NCBI GenBank assembly: GCA_910589045.1
Contig: CAJUSH010000007.1
Location: 1 to 64,000 of the forward strand
DNA: 64,000 bases
Source: an uncultured Eubacterium sp.
Lineage (GTDB): Bacteria; Bacillota_A; Clostridia; Lachnospirales; Lachnospiraceae
Direction: 5' to 3'
Both the position numbers and the translations under genes were made by a program. Within the stretch, counting starts at the first letter, position 1. Every line of letters begins with the position of its first letter. Under the pieces are notes generated by a model. That model saw only the letters and a program-made list of their open reading frames with translations, did no database searches and was not told the origin of the DNA. Positions 43,605 to 52,229 of this stretch are shown in pieces.

Positions 43605-43997
43605 CTATAAGGATGATGCCGGCTTCTGCGTGTTTACGACATGCATGACCTCTTTCCATGTGTCGCGCATCTCGCGCAGATGCCCCAATACATCGTTCAA
43701 AATGGCAGTGTCTTTCCTCAGATTCGCTGCAACCAACTGCTCATGAAGATACTCATACACCTTTTTGAAATCATTTGCCACCGGATATTTGTAGTTCAAG
43801 GTTGCCATAAATTCCTCAAGAATCGCTTCCGTCTTTTTAATATTCGTATTGGCGCCCGGAATGTCCTTCTTTTCAATACAAAGAATCGCCATATTGCAGA
43901 ACTTAATCGCACCATCATAGAGCATGAGCGTCAGCTCTGCCTTAGAAGCAGTGAGAATCTTGCTGCGCATGTACTGATTGTAGCTGTTATTTGCCAT
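43605..43997 (-). CDS. fliS: Flagellin export chaperone FliS
   Basis: 130 residues: NSYNQYMRSKILTASKAELTLMLYDGAIKF, the classic FliS N-part, then helices to EMRDTWKEVM. Binds the C-terminus of newly made flagellin and keeps it unfolded for export; in Firmicutes it also partners FliW. ATG 43997 is chosen for the GGAGGAAAAATCG before it; the frame opens 42 bp earlier. Follows fliD in the flaG-fliD-fliS operon. Confidence 0.96.
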   Translation of the reverse strand: MANNSYNQYMRSKILTASKAELTLMLYDGAIKFCNMAILCIEKKDIPGANTNIKKTEAILEEFMATLNYKYPVANDFKKVYEYLHEQLVAANLRKDTAILNDVLGHLREMRDTWKEVMHVVNTQKPASSL

Positions 43998-44068
43998 CGA
44001 TTTTTCCTCCCTGAAAGTTTTCCCGGATGTATTTATCATACATCATACATCCGGGATTTGCAATCATA

Positions 44069-46693
44069 TTATCCTAATAAACCGGCTAACTGTGAGGACT
44101 GGCTCTGAAGGGTCGCAAGCGCTTTCTCCATAGCAGCAAATTTCTTGTAGTAGCTCTCCTCGATATCGGCGAGCTTATTTTCCCACTTGGCGATTGTCGT
44201 AGTATAGTCGCTGTACTCCTTTGCCATCTCCTTATCATTATAGAAGGTTCCGTACGTACGCATCGTCGTACTGGTCATCTTCTTTCCAAGCTCCATGGAC
44301 AGGTCGTGTGTCAGAAGCTGGAAGAACTCTGCCACGGAATCCGGATCGCTTACGATCGCCGCCATAAGCTTATCGCTGTTTCCGGATACGGACTCGTCAT
44401 CCGCGTCACCGTCGATATGGTATGCATTCTGCTCGTTCTTCTCCGCATTTAAAATGCCGAGCGTCTTAATTCCAAAGGTAGAAAGCGAATACTTTTTGCC
44501 GTTAATCTCATAGGACTTTGACATAACGGACGTCAGGGTACTCATCAGGGCACTTAAGGTGCCGTCCCGGCGCAGTACGCCGCTCTTTCCCCTTTCCTCC
44601 CACTTTTCAATCTGGGACTCGGTCATCGACGCACGCTCGTCGTCGGTCAGGGGCTCATATTCCTTTGCACTGTCCGCATTGTAAGCGCCAGTCATCGCGT
44701 TAATCAGGTTATTGTACTCGCCCAGGAAATCCTTGATCTTATCGTAAATGCCCTGGTTGTCGGTGGCGGTCGTGATCGTGATCGCGGACGCGTCAGCCTC
44801 CGGCGTTCCAATCTTATCCTCCGTCGTCGTTGTCGCCAGCGCCGTGATTGTAAGTCCGTTGATGGTAAAGGTATTGCTGCTGGATGTGTACTGTGCACCG
44901 TTCAAATAGATCGTCGCATCCTGACCGTCGATACGAACGGCACCCTCGCTGTAATCACTCGCCCTTGTGCTCTCTGCTGCCAGGGCATCCATTGCAAACT
45001 GAAGATCCTTTTCCATCTCCTCGATTACCGCCTGCTGGGTCACGGTGGAGGTATCATTGCCAGCCGCCTCGTACTGTTTCGCATAGGATGCAAACAATGT
45101 GTGATCCTCAACAAACTCCTGCCCCTCGGCCCGCTCATCGGTAACCTTCTTCTGCGCATTCTCGATATCCTGCGCGCTCATCGTACCATTATCAATAGCA
45201 GTCTTTAAGTCTGCCAGACTGCGCCACTCCTTATACGCCCCGGGTGCCCTCAGCTCCGCATCTGCCTGCTCTTTCGCGTTTGCCTTTGCGGCAGCTTCAT
45301 CCTCCGGCGTAGCACCGGCCGGAAGTCCATCCAGAAATTCCTTCTCAAGTGCCGCCAGACGGTTATTGTAGGTATCCTCTTCTAACTTCACCGCATCGTC
45401 GAACATCGCTATTGCAGTCTTTGCATCGCGGTATCCGCTGATCTGCTCGTCGGTCACGCCCTGCGCCTTTAAGTATTCATCGGCGGTTGACACATCAAAG
45501 CCGCCTGTTCCCGCTTCAAGCTCTGTCTCGGTACGGAACACGGCAAACATCTTTTTCTCCATGACGGGATCATTGTTTGCATCGAATACAGGATTTCCAT
45601 CCTCATCGGTCGCCTGAACCGATCTCTCTTCCATTGCAAAATAATATTTCGTCCCGTTCGGATCATTATCGGCCGTGTAGTAGGTTCTGCCGTTTGCATC
45701 ACGGTTCACATTGCCGTCGGCATCCACACTGAGAGAATAGATCGTACCGTCCGACGCTACAAACTTCCCGCTGTCGTTCAGCAGCTTCTCGGTATCATCC
45801 CAGCTGATTCTCGTACCGCCTGTTATCTCATTCTTGACGGAAGCCAACTTATCTAACGCGGTCTTATAATTTGCCGCTGCCTGCAGGTATTTCTCCGCCT
45901 GGGTTCCCTTTGAAATCTGATCCGAATACTTAATATAATCCTGAACCTTTTGCTCAAGCCATTGGGTGCGGGTCTGTGTACCGCCACCTGCGACATACGC
46001 ATTATACTCGTCGTCAACTGCCTTGTACTGCTCATACATCGCAGTTGTTGAGGATGACTTCGCGTAAAGCCCAAGCTGCTTTAACGCTTCCCGTCCGTCT
46101 TCGTTCATCGCTGCCAGCGTAAAGTCACCGTCCTTGCCGCTCGTCTTGGCGTTTACGAAAATACGCTGATTTGTCTCATCAAAGCTCGCACTAACTCCCG
46201 CGCTGTTGAGCTTGCTGACTACATCGTTGACGGTCATATCACTGCTCAGTGTGATCTCCTTGCCGTTCAGGCTGATCTTTCCGCTTTTTCCGGCGTCAAC
46301 ACCGAGTGCCGCAAGGGTCGTGTTGCCTGCTACTGCCTTGCCGTTGGTCTGCTTGAGCTTACCGCCGGTCAGATATCCCGCCTTTGCAAGAGATGTGATA
46401 TTCAGGCTCTGGCTTCCGTTGACCGCATTGTTGCTTGCCGTAACCGTCGCCTTCGTGCTGTTGGACACAGACGTCGTTTTCAGCTTATAGGCGGATGATA
46501 AACGCATGCTGTCCAGGCTGGAGCGGAAGCTGTAGGTCTTTGCACTCATCGTTTTCCATGCATCCTGCTTCCAGGTCAGCTTTGTCTGGGCCTTGACATA
46601 TTTTTCTGTCTTTTTCCGGTATGCAGCCACAAGCTCGGAAACGAGCGCTTCTGTGTCCAGTCCGGAATTCATTCCTGTTATTCTAATAGGCAT
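44069..46693 (-). CDS. fliD: Flagellar cap protein FliD (HAP2), enlarged
   Basis: 874 residues, far longer than the common 400-600. Ends are canonical: ITGMNSGLDTEALVSELVAA and SAYKLKTTSVSNSTKATVTA at the N-side; GEYNNLINAMTGAYNADSAKEY and a C-terminal coiled coil ending ATLQSQSSQLAGLLG. The extra length is a central insert (roughly residues 220-560) of Ala/Asp/Glu-rich helices and a beta segment (YYFAMEERSVQATDEDGNP). The insert would face outward on the filament tip. GAGGAGG precedes ATG 46693. Second gene after flaG under the sigma-28 promoter at 47331. Confidence 0.93.
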   Translation of the reverse strand: MPIRITGMNSGLDTEALVSELVAAYRKKTEKYVKAQTKLTWKQDAWKTMSAKTYSFRSSLDSMRLSSAYKLKTTSVSNSTKATVTASNNAVNGSQSLNITSLAKAGYLTGGKLKQTNGKAVAGNTTLAALGVDAGKSGKISLNGKEITLSSDMTVNDVVSKLNSAGVSASFDETNQRIFVNAKTSGKDGDFTLAAMNEDGREALKQLGLYAKSSSTTAMYEQYKAVDDEYNAYVAGGGTQTRTQWLEQKVQDYIKYSDQISKGTQAEKYLQAAANYKTALDKLASVKNEITGGTRISWDDTEKLLNDSGKFVASDGTIYSLSVDADGNVNRDANGRTYYTADNDPNGTKYYFAMEERSVQATDEDGNPVFDANNDPVMEKKMFAVFRTETELEAGTGGFDVSTADEYLKAQGVTDEQISGYRDAKTAIAMFDDAVKLEEDTYNNRLAALEKEFLDGLPAGATPEDEAAAKANAKEQADAELRAPGAYKEWRSLADLKTAIDNGTMSAQDIENAQKKVTDERAEGQEFVEDHTLFASYAKQYEAAGNDTSTVTQQAVIEEMEKDLQFAMDALAAESTRASDYSEGAVRIDGQDATIYLNGAQYTSSSNTFTINGLTITALATTTTEDKIGTPEADASAITITTATDNQGIYDKIKDFLGEYNNLINAMTGAYNADSAKEYEPLTDDERASMTESQIEKWEERGKSGVLRRDGTLSALMSTLTSVMSKSYEINGKKYSLSTFGIKTLGILNAEKNEQNAYHIDGDADDESVSGNSDKLMAAIVSDPDSVAEFFQLLTHDLSMELGKKMTSTTMRTYGTFYNDKEMAKEYSDYTTTIAKWENKLADIEESYYKKFAAMEKALATLQSQSSQLAGLLG

Positions 46694-46719
46694 TGTAATT
46701 ACCTCCTCAGTCTTTTTGA

Positions 46720-47139
46720 TTAAAGTTTCTCGTCAACCATAAGCCCTGCCATCTCCCACACCTTCTGTATCATATCCAGTGTTTTCTCCGCAGGGTACTC
46801 TTTTTTGATTTCCTTCGTGTCCTTGTCCATAATCTTTATGGTGACACGGTTCGTTCCTTCATGATAACCAAAGATTGCCTCCGTGTTTGACGATTGGCGG
46901 TTAATCTCCTCGACAGCCTTCTTTAGCGAGCTGTCAGATGCTTTTTCAGGCGCGCTGATCTTGTCTGTCTGTGCGCCTGCTCCCGAGGTCTCATCTGCAG
47001 CAGGCTTTGCTGCCGCAGCAGGTGCCTCCGCGGACTTCACCTTCACCTTCTCCGGTGCCTTTGGAGTAACCTTTTTTTCGACTGTCGACGCACTTCCTTG
47101 ATAAGCCGCAGCCGCATTCTGAATCGGTTCCATAGTCAT
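46720..47139 (-). CDS. flaG: FlaG family flagellar protein
   Basis: 139 residues. The N-terminal half is Ala/Pro/Lys-rich and disordered. The C-terminal half has the FlaG core: EINRQSSNTEAIFGYHEG, NRVTIKIMDKDTKEIKKEYP, EKTLDMIQKVWEMAGLMVDE. Associated with filament length and fliD expression in other bacteria. GGAGGTGACAGC precedes the ATG. First gene of the flaG-fliD-fliS operon, with a 190-nt structured leader. Confidence 0.9.
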   Translation of the reverse strand: MTMEPIQNAAAAYQGSASTVEKKVTPKAPEKVKVKSAEAPAAAAKPAADETSGAGAQTDKISAPEKASDSSLKKAVEEINRQSSNTEAIFGYHEGTNRVTIKIMDKDTKEIKKEYPAEKTLDMIQKVWEMAGLMVDEKL

Positions 47140-47330
47140 AAGCTGTCACCTCCGTGTGATCCTGTTGATAGTTGCATTCGCCCTTTCATCGACGGATAAA
47201 ACGATGAAACCGAGGAAAAATTCCTCTCGTCATACGCCGGACAACATGCACTGCAATTACTTCCTGCGTATAAAAGCGAAGCAGCAGACCTGGCCATCAT
47301 CTGCTGCTTTGGTTCGGGTTGCTATTTTTT

Positions 47331-47357
47331 ATATCGGCACAGAACCCGTAAACTTTA
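47331..47357 (-). promoter_or_regulatory. Consensus sigma-28 promoter of flaG-fliD-fliS
   Basis: TAAA (47354-47357), a 15-nt spacer, GCCGATAT (47331-47338): an exact match to the SigD consensus. The leader to flaG (about 190 nt) contains three inverted repeats: GCAGCAG/CTGCTGC, GAGGAA/TTCCTC, and TTTCATCG/CGATGAAA. Confidence 0.92.
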
Positions 47358-47389
47358 TAGTCGATAATTTAAGTTCTTAAATCAATTAC

Positions 47390-47605
47390 CTAAATCAATT
47401 TCTTGAGCGCCTCAAGATTTTCCACGCTGGCCGCAGCCTCGTTCTCCTTCTGGATCTGAAGATAAACCTCCTTACGGTAAACCGGTACCTGTTTGGGCGC
47501 CTTGATGCCCAGCTTCACCTGGTCACCACGGATTTCAAGCAGCGTAACTTCGATGTTATTGTTCAGGACGAGGGATTCCCCCTTCTTTCTTGTCAGAGCT
47601 AACAT
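47390..47605 (-). CDS. csrA: Translational regulator CsrA
   Basis: 71 residues: MLALTRKKGESLVLNNNIEV, IRGDQVKLGIKAPKQVPVYRKEVY. A homodimer that binds GGA motifs in mRNA leaders; in Firmicutes it blocks flagellin translation and is titrated by FliW. The gene overlaps the end of fliW by 7 bp, with AGGAGGGC as ribosome site, so both are made together. Adjacent late flagellar leaders carry GGA-loop hairpins. Confidence 0.97.
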   Translation of the reverse strand: MLALTRKKGESLVLNNNIEVTLLEIRGDQVKLGIKAPKQVPVYRKEVYLQIQKENEAAASVENLEALKKLI

Positions 47606-48057
47606 TGTATGCCCTCCTTCCGCTTTTTGAGGGTCTCATAAATGGGATGCTTTACTTCATAATCATCCTCCACGATCATCTGCACTGCCCGGTTGTTTTC
47701 CATATTGATGATGATCGGGGCCTTTAAGTTTGCGGTCATTTTCTCAATCTCCCCGGGCACGGTAAGCGTCACGAGCGAATAGGTCTGCTCCTCCTTCAGC
47801 GTCCCCAGCGGCAGAAGATTCTCATCATCGACCACCGGATTATACCCTGCCACGACCAGCCTCGGCTCCGCAACCGGCATGGCAAACTGCGGCTCCTCCA
47901 TGGACTGCAGCCACATGATCGCAGCGTCCTCATTTTCTTCGTCGCGGATGAGCGCAAATTTTTTCATAAACGGGAAACCGATGATCCCGTCGGGAAATTC
48001 GATGATCTTCTCGTCCTCTATTGTAATTGTCCCAAATAATCTGGTCTTTGCTGTCAT
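47599..48057 (-). CDS. fliW: Flagellar assembly factor FliW
   Basis: 152 residues: TRLFGTITIEDEKIIEFPDG, IIGFPFMKKFALI, APIIINMENNRAVQMIVED and YEVKHPIYE. Antagonist of CsrA that itself binds flagellin, forming the partner switch that couples filament export to flagellin translation. ATG 48057 is preferred (AAAAGGAGAAC upstream); an upstream Met in frame lacks a ribosome site. Preceded by a strongly folded 79-nt element. Confidence 0.95.
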   Translation of the reverse strand: MTAKTRLFGTITIEDEKIIEFPDGIIGFPFMKKFALIRDEENEDAAIMWLQSMEEPQFAMPVAEPRLVVAGYNPVVDDENLLPLGTLKEEQTYSLVTLTVPGEIEKMTANLKAPIIINMENNRAVQMIVEDDYEVKHPIYETLKKRKEGIQC

Positions 48058-48099
48058 GATACGTTGTTCTCCTTTTTGAGAATTTATGATATACGGCAA

Positions 48100-48178
48100 A
48101 CAGTTCAGCCGCGTCACGCGAAAGGGCTTCCTTCCGGGAGCACATTTCGCACATTCCTGCTGACGATAGCTGAACTGT
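48100..48178 (-). promoter_or_regulatory. Structured leader of fliW-csrA with several GGA motifs
   Basis: A 10-bp perfect outer stem ACAGTTCAGC/GCTGAACTGT encloses CGTCA/TGACG and GCGAAA/TTTCGC in nested order. On the minus strand it shows GCAGGAATG and CCCGGAAGGAAGCC in single-stranded stretches, i.e. three GGA. No T-run follows. A CsrA-responsive autoregulatory leader is a reasonable guess; no known RNA family was recognised. Confidence 0.5.
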
Positions 48179-48186
48179 CATATATT

Positions 48187-50346
48187 TTATAGATAATCTA
48201 ACAGTGACATATCATCGATTTTGCCCGCCGCCTGCAGTGACGCCTGGAAGGCTGTAAATGCGGAGGTGTAATCGATCGTCACGTCGGAGAGCTCCTCGTC
48301 CTCATTGTTGGACTTCAGCTCCGTGAAGGTCGTTTTCTGGCTGCTCATGCGGTTCTCCGCAAGGGCAAGCTGATCTCCGCGGCTTCCCACATCCGTGATC
48401 GCGAGGTTTACCTTTCCCAGATAGTCCTCGAAATGGCTGACCTGGCTTCCGAACACCTTCTGCAGATGATCGTCCAGATATGCCATCTGTTTTTTCGCCT
48501 TCTCCAGACAGTCATTCAGATAATTCTGCTCGGCCTGGGTCGGATAATCGCCGGATTTCATCATTGCCTCAATGTTCGAAACCGTCGTATGTGCATCAAT
48601 CGTCTCCTGCACGATATCCGTCAGCTCCGCGAGATCGCGGAAGCAGTCTGCGTTTGCCACATCGCGGATCTGCGTGTTGATCCGCATATCCTGATTGGCG
48701 GATACGGCATAATTGATGCTCTGAGCAATCCACTTGCCGTCCTCGTCAAAATTCGTATAGCTGATCCAGTTCGCCGGACTGGCATCGGACTTGTTCGTAC
48801 AGTTAAAATACATCTCCGGCCGGGTCTCACCCTTTGAAAATCCGTTCTTCTCGTAATTGACCTCGAAGCTTGCATATTCCGAGGAGAAGTTCTGTGCCAG
48901 ATTCTGTCCCACTACCAGCTCGCCGGTATCCGGGAGATAAATGATCGTATCCTTATACTGTGCGTTTACCAGGTCCGGATTGGCAGCCAGGTTTGCCAGA
49001 TGCTGCTCATATTCCTTTGCGGTCATAGTCGCAACCTTTAAATCGGTCGTCAGGTTCTTATCATTCGTATGAACCTGATAAGCGCCTCCGTTGGCAGTCG
49101 CTGTCATTGCCGTATTACCGTCCGCGTTCTGAACAGTGATCACAGTACCGCCTGTCATATTCGTATTCATGGTATTTCCCTGGGCGTCCGTAATCGACGA
49201 GAGCGTAGAGCCGGTCGCCGCCGGCGGTGCCGGCAAGTTCAGCGGCTGTGAACGGGTGTAGGTGACACGGTTGCCCTGGGCATCGACGATCACACCTGTA
49301 ACCTCATTCGTTGCGGCATCCAACGTCTCCTGCGTCGTAAAGATCATGTTGCCCTTTTCATCCGTATAGGTCGAAATGACGGTCTGGTTGCCATTTAGAG
49401 TCGTAGCCCTCGCTGTCTTTGTAAGGTTCGTCGCATCGGTCGTCAGTCTTCCGTCGTTTCCGATATTCAGCTTATACCCGTTCATCTCCTCGAACGTGGC
49501 ACCTGTCATCTGACCGTTGCTGTCCGCCTGATAGGTGAACGCGCTGTCCTTCTGCAGGCTCCTCCACTGAAAGCTCTGGGAGGTAGACGGTGGATTGCCG
49601 GTCAGATTCGTCGTATCTGTCGTAATCGTGACATTACCGTTTGTGGTGCCATTCGTTGTGCTTGAGCTGGTATCTACCGCATAATTATAGGAAAAGCTGC
49701 TGAGGTTATCAAGCTTCCCATAAGCAAGACGGATACGTTTTATAATTTCATCTTTTGGTGTGCCGACCGCAACCTGGTTCTGGATATCGCTGATCGTCGG
49801 CGTATCAAGCTTATTTGCATAATAGGTGTAGGTCTCGATCTTATTGAAGTCAAGACTCTCGGTAATCGCATATTTTGCCAGTGCAGCCTCGTTTGCATTC
49901 GTGAAGCTAACGGTGGAATTTGTTTTATAGCCGCTGAACACCGTGCGCTCCGCGTAATCCGCATTCGCCTCCGCATAGAGCTGGTTGCTCAGACCCTTGA
50001 GCTGCTCTAAGACCGTCTGGCGGTCCTCCTCGGTCAGTACATCCGTGGAACCGTTGACGCAGAGACGGTAGGCATCCGTGAAGATATCCTTCATATTGGT
50101 GAGCGCGGTCTCCGTAACGTCCATCCACGAATTTGCATCCTTGATATTATTTTCATAATATTGTTTGATCTGGGTAAGCGTTGCCGAGAGCCGCAGGGAT
50201 TTAATCGCGATCAGCGGGTTATCCGACGGCTTCGTAATCTTTTTCTGTGTGGACATCTGCGTATTCAGACGATCCACAGACACTTTATTGTTATTGATGT
50301 TGAGCTTTGTGGTATTCATCATCATACCATTTGTAATTCGCATCAT
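48187..50346 (-). CDS. flgL: Flagellar hook-filament junction protein FlgL (HAP3), enlarged
   Basis: 719 residues against about 300 for typical FlgL. The N-part is RITNGMMMNTTKLNINNNKVS, STQKKITKPSDNPLIAIKSLR; the C-part AEQNYLNDCLEKAKKQMAYLDDH and GSRGDQLALAENRMSSQKTTF are helical flagellin-like ends. Between them lies a Thr/Asn-rich insert of about 370 residues (SSSTTNGTTNGNVTITTDTT; repeated DAQGN motifs: TDAQGNTM, VDAQGNRV). The start is the ATG-ATG pair at 50346/50343 after AGGAGGAAAACG; the frame opens 135 bp earlier inside flgK. Part of flgM-flgN-flgK-flgK-flgL. Confidence 0.9.
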   Translation of the reverse strand: MMRITNGMMMNTTKLNINNNKVSVDRLNTQMSTQKKITKPSDNPLIAIKSLRLSATLTQIKQYYENNIKDANSWMDVTETALTNMKDIFTDAYRLCVNGSTDVLTEEDRQTVLEQLKGLSNQLYAEANADYAERTVFSGYKTNSTVSFTNANEAALAKYAITESLDFNKIETYTYYANKLDTPTISDIQNQVAVGTPKDEIIKRIRLAYGKLDNLSSFSYNYAVDTSSSTTNGTTNGNVTITTDTTNLTGNPPSTSQSFQWRSLQKDSAFTYQADSNGQMTGATFEEMNGYKLNIGNDGRLTTDATNLTKTARATTLNGNQTVISTYTDEKGNMIFTTQETLDAATNEVTGVIVDAQGNRVTYTRSQPLNLPAPPAATGSTLSSITDAQGNTMNTNMTGGTVITVQNADGNTAMTATANGGAYQVHTNDKNLTTDLKVATMTAKEYEQHLANLAANPDLVNAQYKDTIIYLPDTGELVVGQNLAQNFSSEYASFEVNYEKNGFSKGETRPEMYFNCTNKSDASPANWISYTNFDEDGKWIAQSINYAVSANQDMRINTQIRDVANADCFRDLAELTDIVQETIDAHTTVSNIEAMMKSGDYPTQAEQNYLNDCLEKAKKQMAYLDDHLQKVFGSQVSHFEDYLGKVNLAITDVGSRGDQLALAENRMSSQKTTFTELKSNNEDEELSDVTIDYTSAFTAFQASLQAAGKIDDMSLLDYL

Positions 50347-50401
50347 AATCGTTTTCCTCCTAAAATTACAGGCATTGGGCAGGGGAAACAAATCTGCCCC
50401 T

Positions 50402-52213
50402 TTATACGCCGGTGCTGGTGACCAGACGGTCATACATTTCAGACAGAACCTGCACGACCTTTGAGCAGAGATTGTATGCATTCTGGAACTTCACCAGATC
50501 CAGTGCCTCCTCGTCCTCGTCAACGCCGGAGATGGAGGTCCGCTGCTTGTCAACCGTGTTCATAATCGTAGTATAGTTCTCACATAAAAGCTCCGACTCC
50601 TCTGCGTCTACCGTTATATCGCCGTAAATGGTCTTCAGGAACTGCTCACCGCTGGCGCCGCGGTACATCGGCACATCCCGCTGGAGCTTCTGAAGCTCCT
50701 CAACAAGCGACTGATTGCTCTCGCCGTTTGCCAGATCCGGCCGGATCGCAGTTGCAAAAATATTCGGGTCCCTTGACGCGTCCGCAATCTTGATGTTTGC
50801 CGCCGTCAGCCGGTAATAGCTGTTAGAATTAGAGCGCAGTGATGCCGCGCCTGCCTCCGAAAAGTCAAGCTCGTTTCCGAGCTTATCCTCCGCCACAAAG
50901 AAGGAACCCATCGGATTGTTATATAAATCAACACCCTTGTGCTGAATGTCGTTAAACGCCTTTGCAAAATTACGTAAAAACTCGTTCATCTGCGACTGAT
51001 AGTACGGGATACCCTTAAAATCAATAGAGGTTCCCACCGTAGCCGGCTGCCCCATCGTTGAGGCAAGTCCTGATATATCCGAACTGATCGTGAACGAGAA
51101 TCTGGTCTGTCCGCTCGGATCGGTTGTCATAATAAACGAGGAATATTCGTATTCCCGGTTTCCCAGGGTCAGTACGCCCTCGCTCGGCAGGTTCATGCCT
51201 ACCTCCTCCAGGACGTTTGTATTTGTGATTACGACCTGCCGGCCCGACGCACTCTCAACCTTACCGCAGAAATTGTTGTGGTTGTTGCCGTCGCGCATCT
51301 CCACCAAAGCCTTTAAGCTTCCCGTTGCAAGGGAGCTGGTCGCACCGAAATCGGACTTTGTGTCCGCCCAGCGGATATCGTAAAGGCCGTCCGCGTCGTT
51401 CTGATTGTCTTTATATTTTCTGGCAACGCACTCCAGCTGACGGTACTGTTCCCCGTTTACCAGCTCCAGTCCGTTTACCTTCACCGTATAATTTGTTCCC
51501 CCGGTATACATATCCGGATAGTTGCTGTTGACGACCTTTGTCTCCTGAACCTCCACTGCTACGATCTGAGAGAGCTGGTCAACAAGCAGCGCCCGCTGGT
51601 CGCGCATGTCATTTGCAAACGCGCCGTTGATCTCCACATCGTTGATCTGCGTGTTTAAGAGCGCGATCTTCTGTGCGATAGAATTGACCGTATCCACCGT
51701 GGACTTTACCTGCTCATTCAAATCCTCCTGGATTTTGAGCAGACCGTCCGATACCGTATTAAAATAGCTGCACAGCTTTTTGGCAGAACTGATAAACTGG
51801 TTGCGGTAAGACGTATCCGCCGGCGTACCCCGCAGTGAATCCAGATCATTGAAAAACTCCCCGTAAATGGACGAAAAGCCTTTGATCGTGCCGTCATCCT
51901 GAAAATATGTTTCCAGCTGGCTCATGTACTTGACCTTCTCGTCATACTCTCCCTGAAAGCCGCTGTACTGCCAGAATTTGTTGTCGTAATATTCGCTCCG
52001 AAGCTGTGTAACGCTGACCGCGGAGACACCGGCACTCAACGTTCCGTACTCCGTGTAGCTGCGGATCGCATTGTTCGCCTTTACATTTGTTACCTGCTTC
52101 GAGTATCCGAGTGTATCGACATTTGAGATATTGTTAGCCACGGTATTTGCAGATGCCTGATACGTACGCAGACCCGAAGTCGCGATCGATAATCCAAAAA
52201 ATTGACTAGCCAT
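50402..52213 (-). CDS. flgK: Flagellar hook-associated protein FlgK (HAP1), paralogue B
   Basis: 603 residues: FFGLSIATSGLRTYQASANT, VANNISNVDTLGYSKQVTN (D0 rod/hook signature), SVDTVNSIAQKIALLNTQIN, DQRALLVDQLSQIVAVEV; C-terminal SGVDEDEEALDLVKFQNAYN. Joins hook to filament with FlgL. Preceded by AAAAAGGAGCG. Tandem with another flgK just upstream (16-bp gap); the two differ strongly in the middle, so they are not a recent copy. Confidence 0.93.
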   Translation of the reverse strand: MASQFFGLSIATSGLRTYQASANTVANNISNVDTLGYSKQVTNVKANNAIRSYTEYGTLSAGVSAVSVTQLRSEYYDNKFWQYSGFQGEYDEKVKYMSQLETYFQDDGTIKGFSSIYGEFFNDLDSLRGTPADTSYRNQFISSAKKLCSYFNTVSDGLLKIQEDLNEQVKSTVDTVNSIAQKIALLNTQINDVEINGAFANDMRDQRALLVDQLSQIVAVEVQETKVVNSNYPDMYTGGTNYTVKVNGLELVNGEQYRQLECVARKYKDNQNDADGLYDIRWADTKSDFGATSSLATGSLKALVEMRDGNNHNNFCGKVESASGRQVVITNTNVLEEVGMNLPSEGVLTLGNREYEYSSFIMTTDPSGQTRFSFTISSDISGLASTMGQPATVGTSIDFKGIPYYQSQMNEFLRNFAKAFNDIQHKGVDLYNNPMGSFFVAEDKLGNELDFSEAGAASLRSNSNSYYRLTAANIKIADASRDPNIFATAIRPDLANGESNQSLVEELQKLQRDVPMYRGASGEQFLKTIYGDITVDAEESELLCENYTTIMNTVDKQRTSISGVDEDEEALDLVKFQNAYNLCSKVVQVLSEMYDRLVTSTGV

Positions 52214-52229
52214 AATTTTCGCTCCTTTT

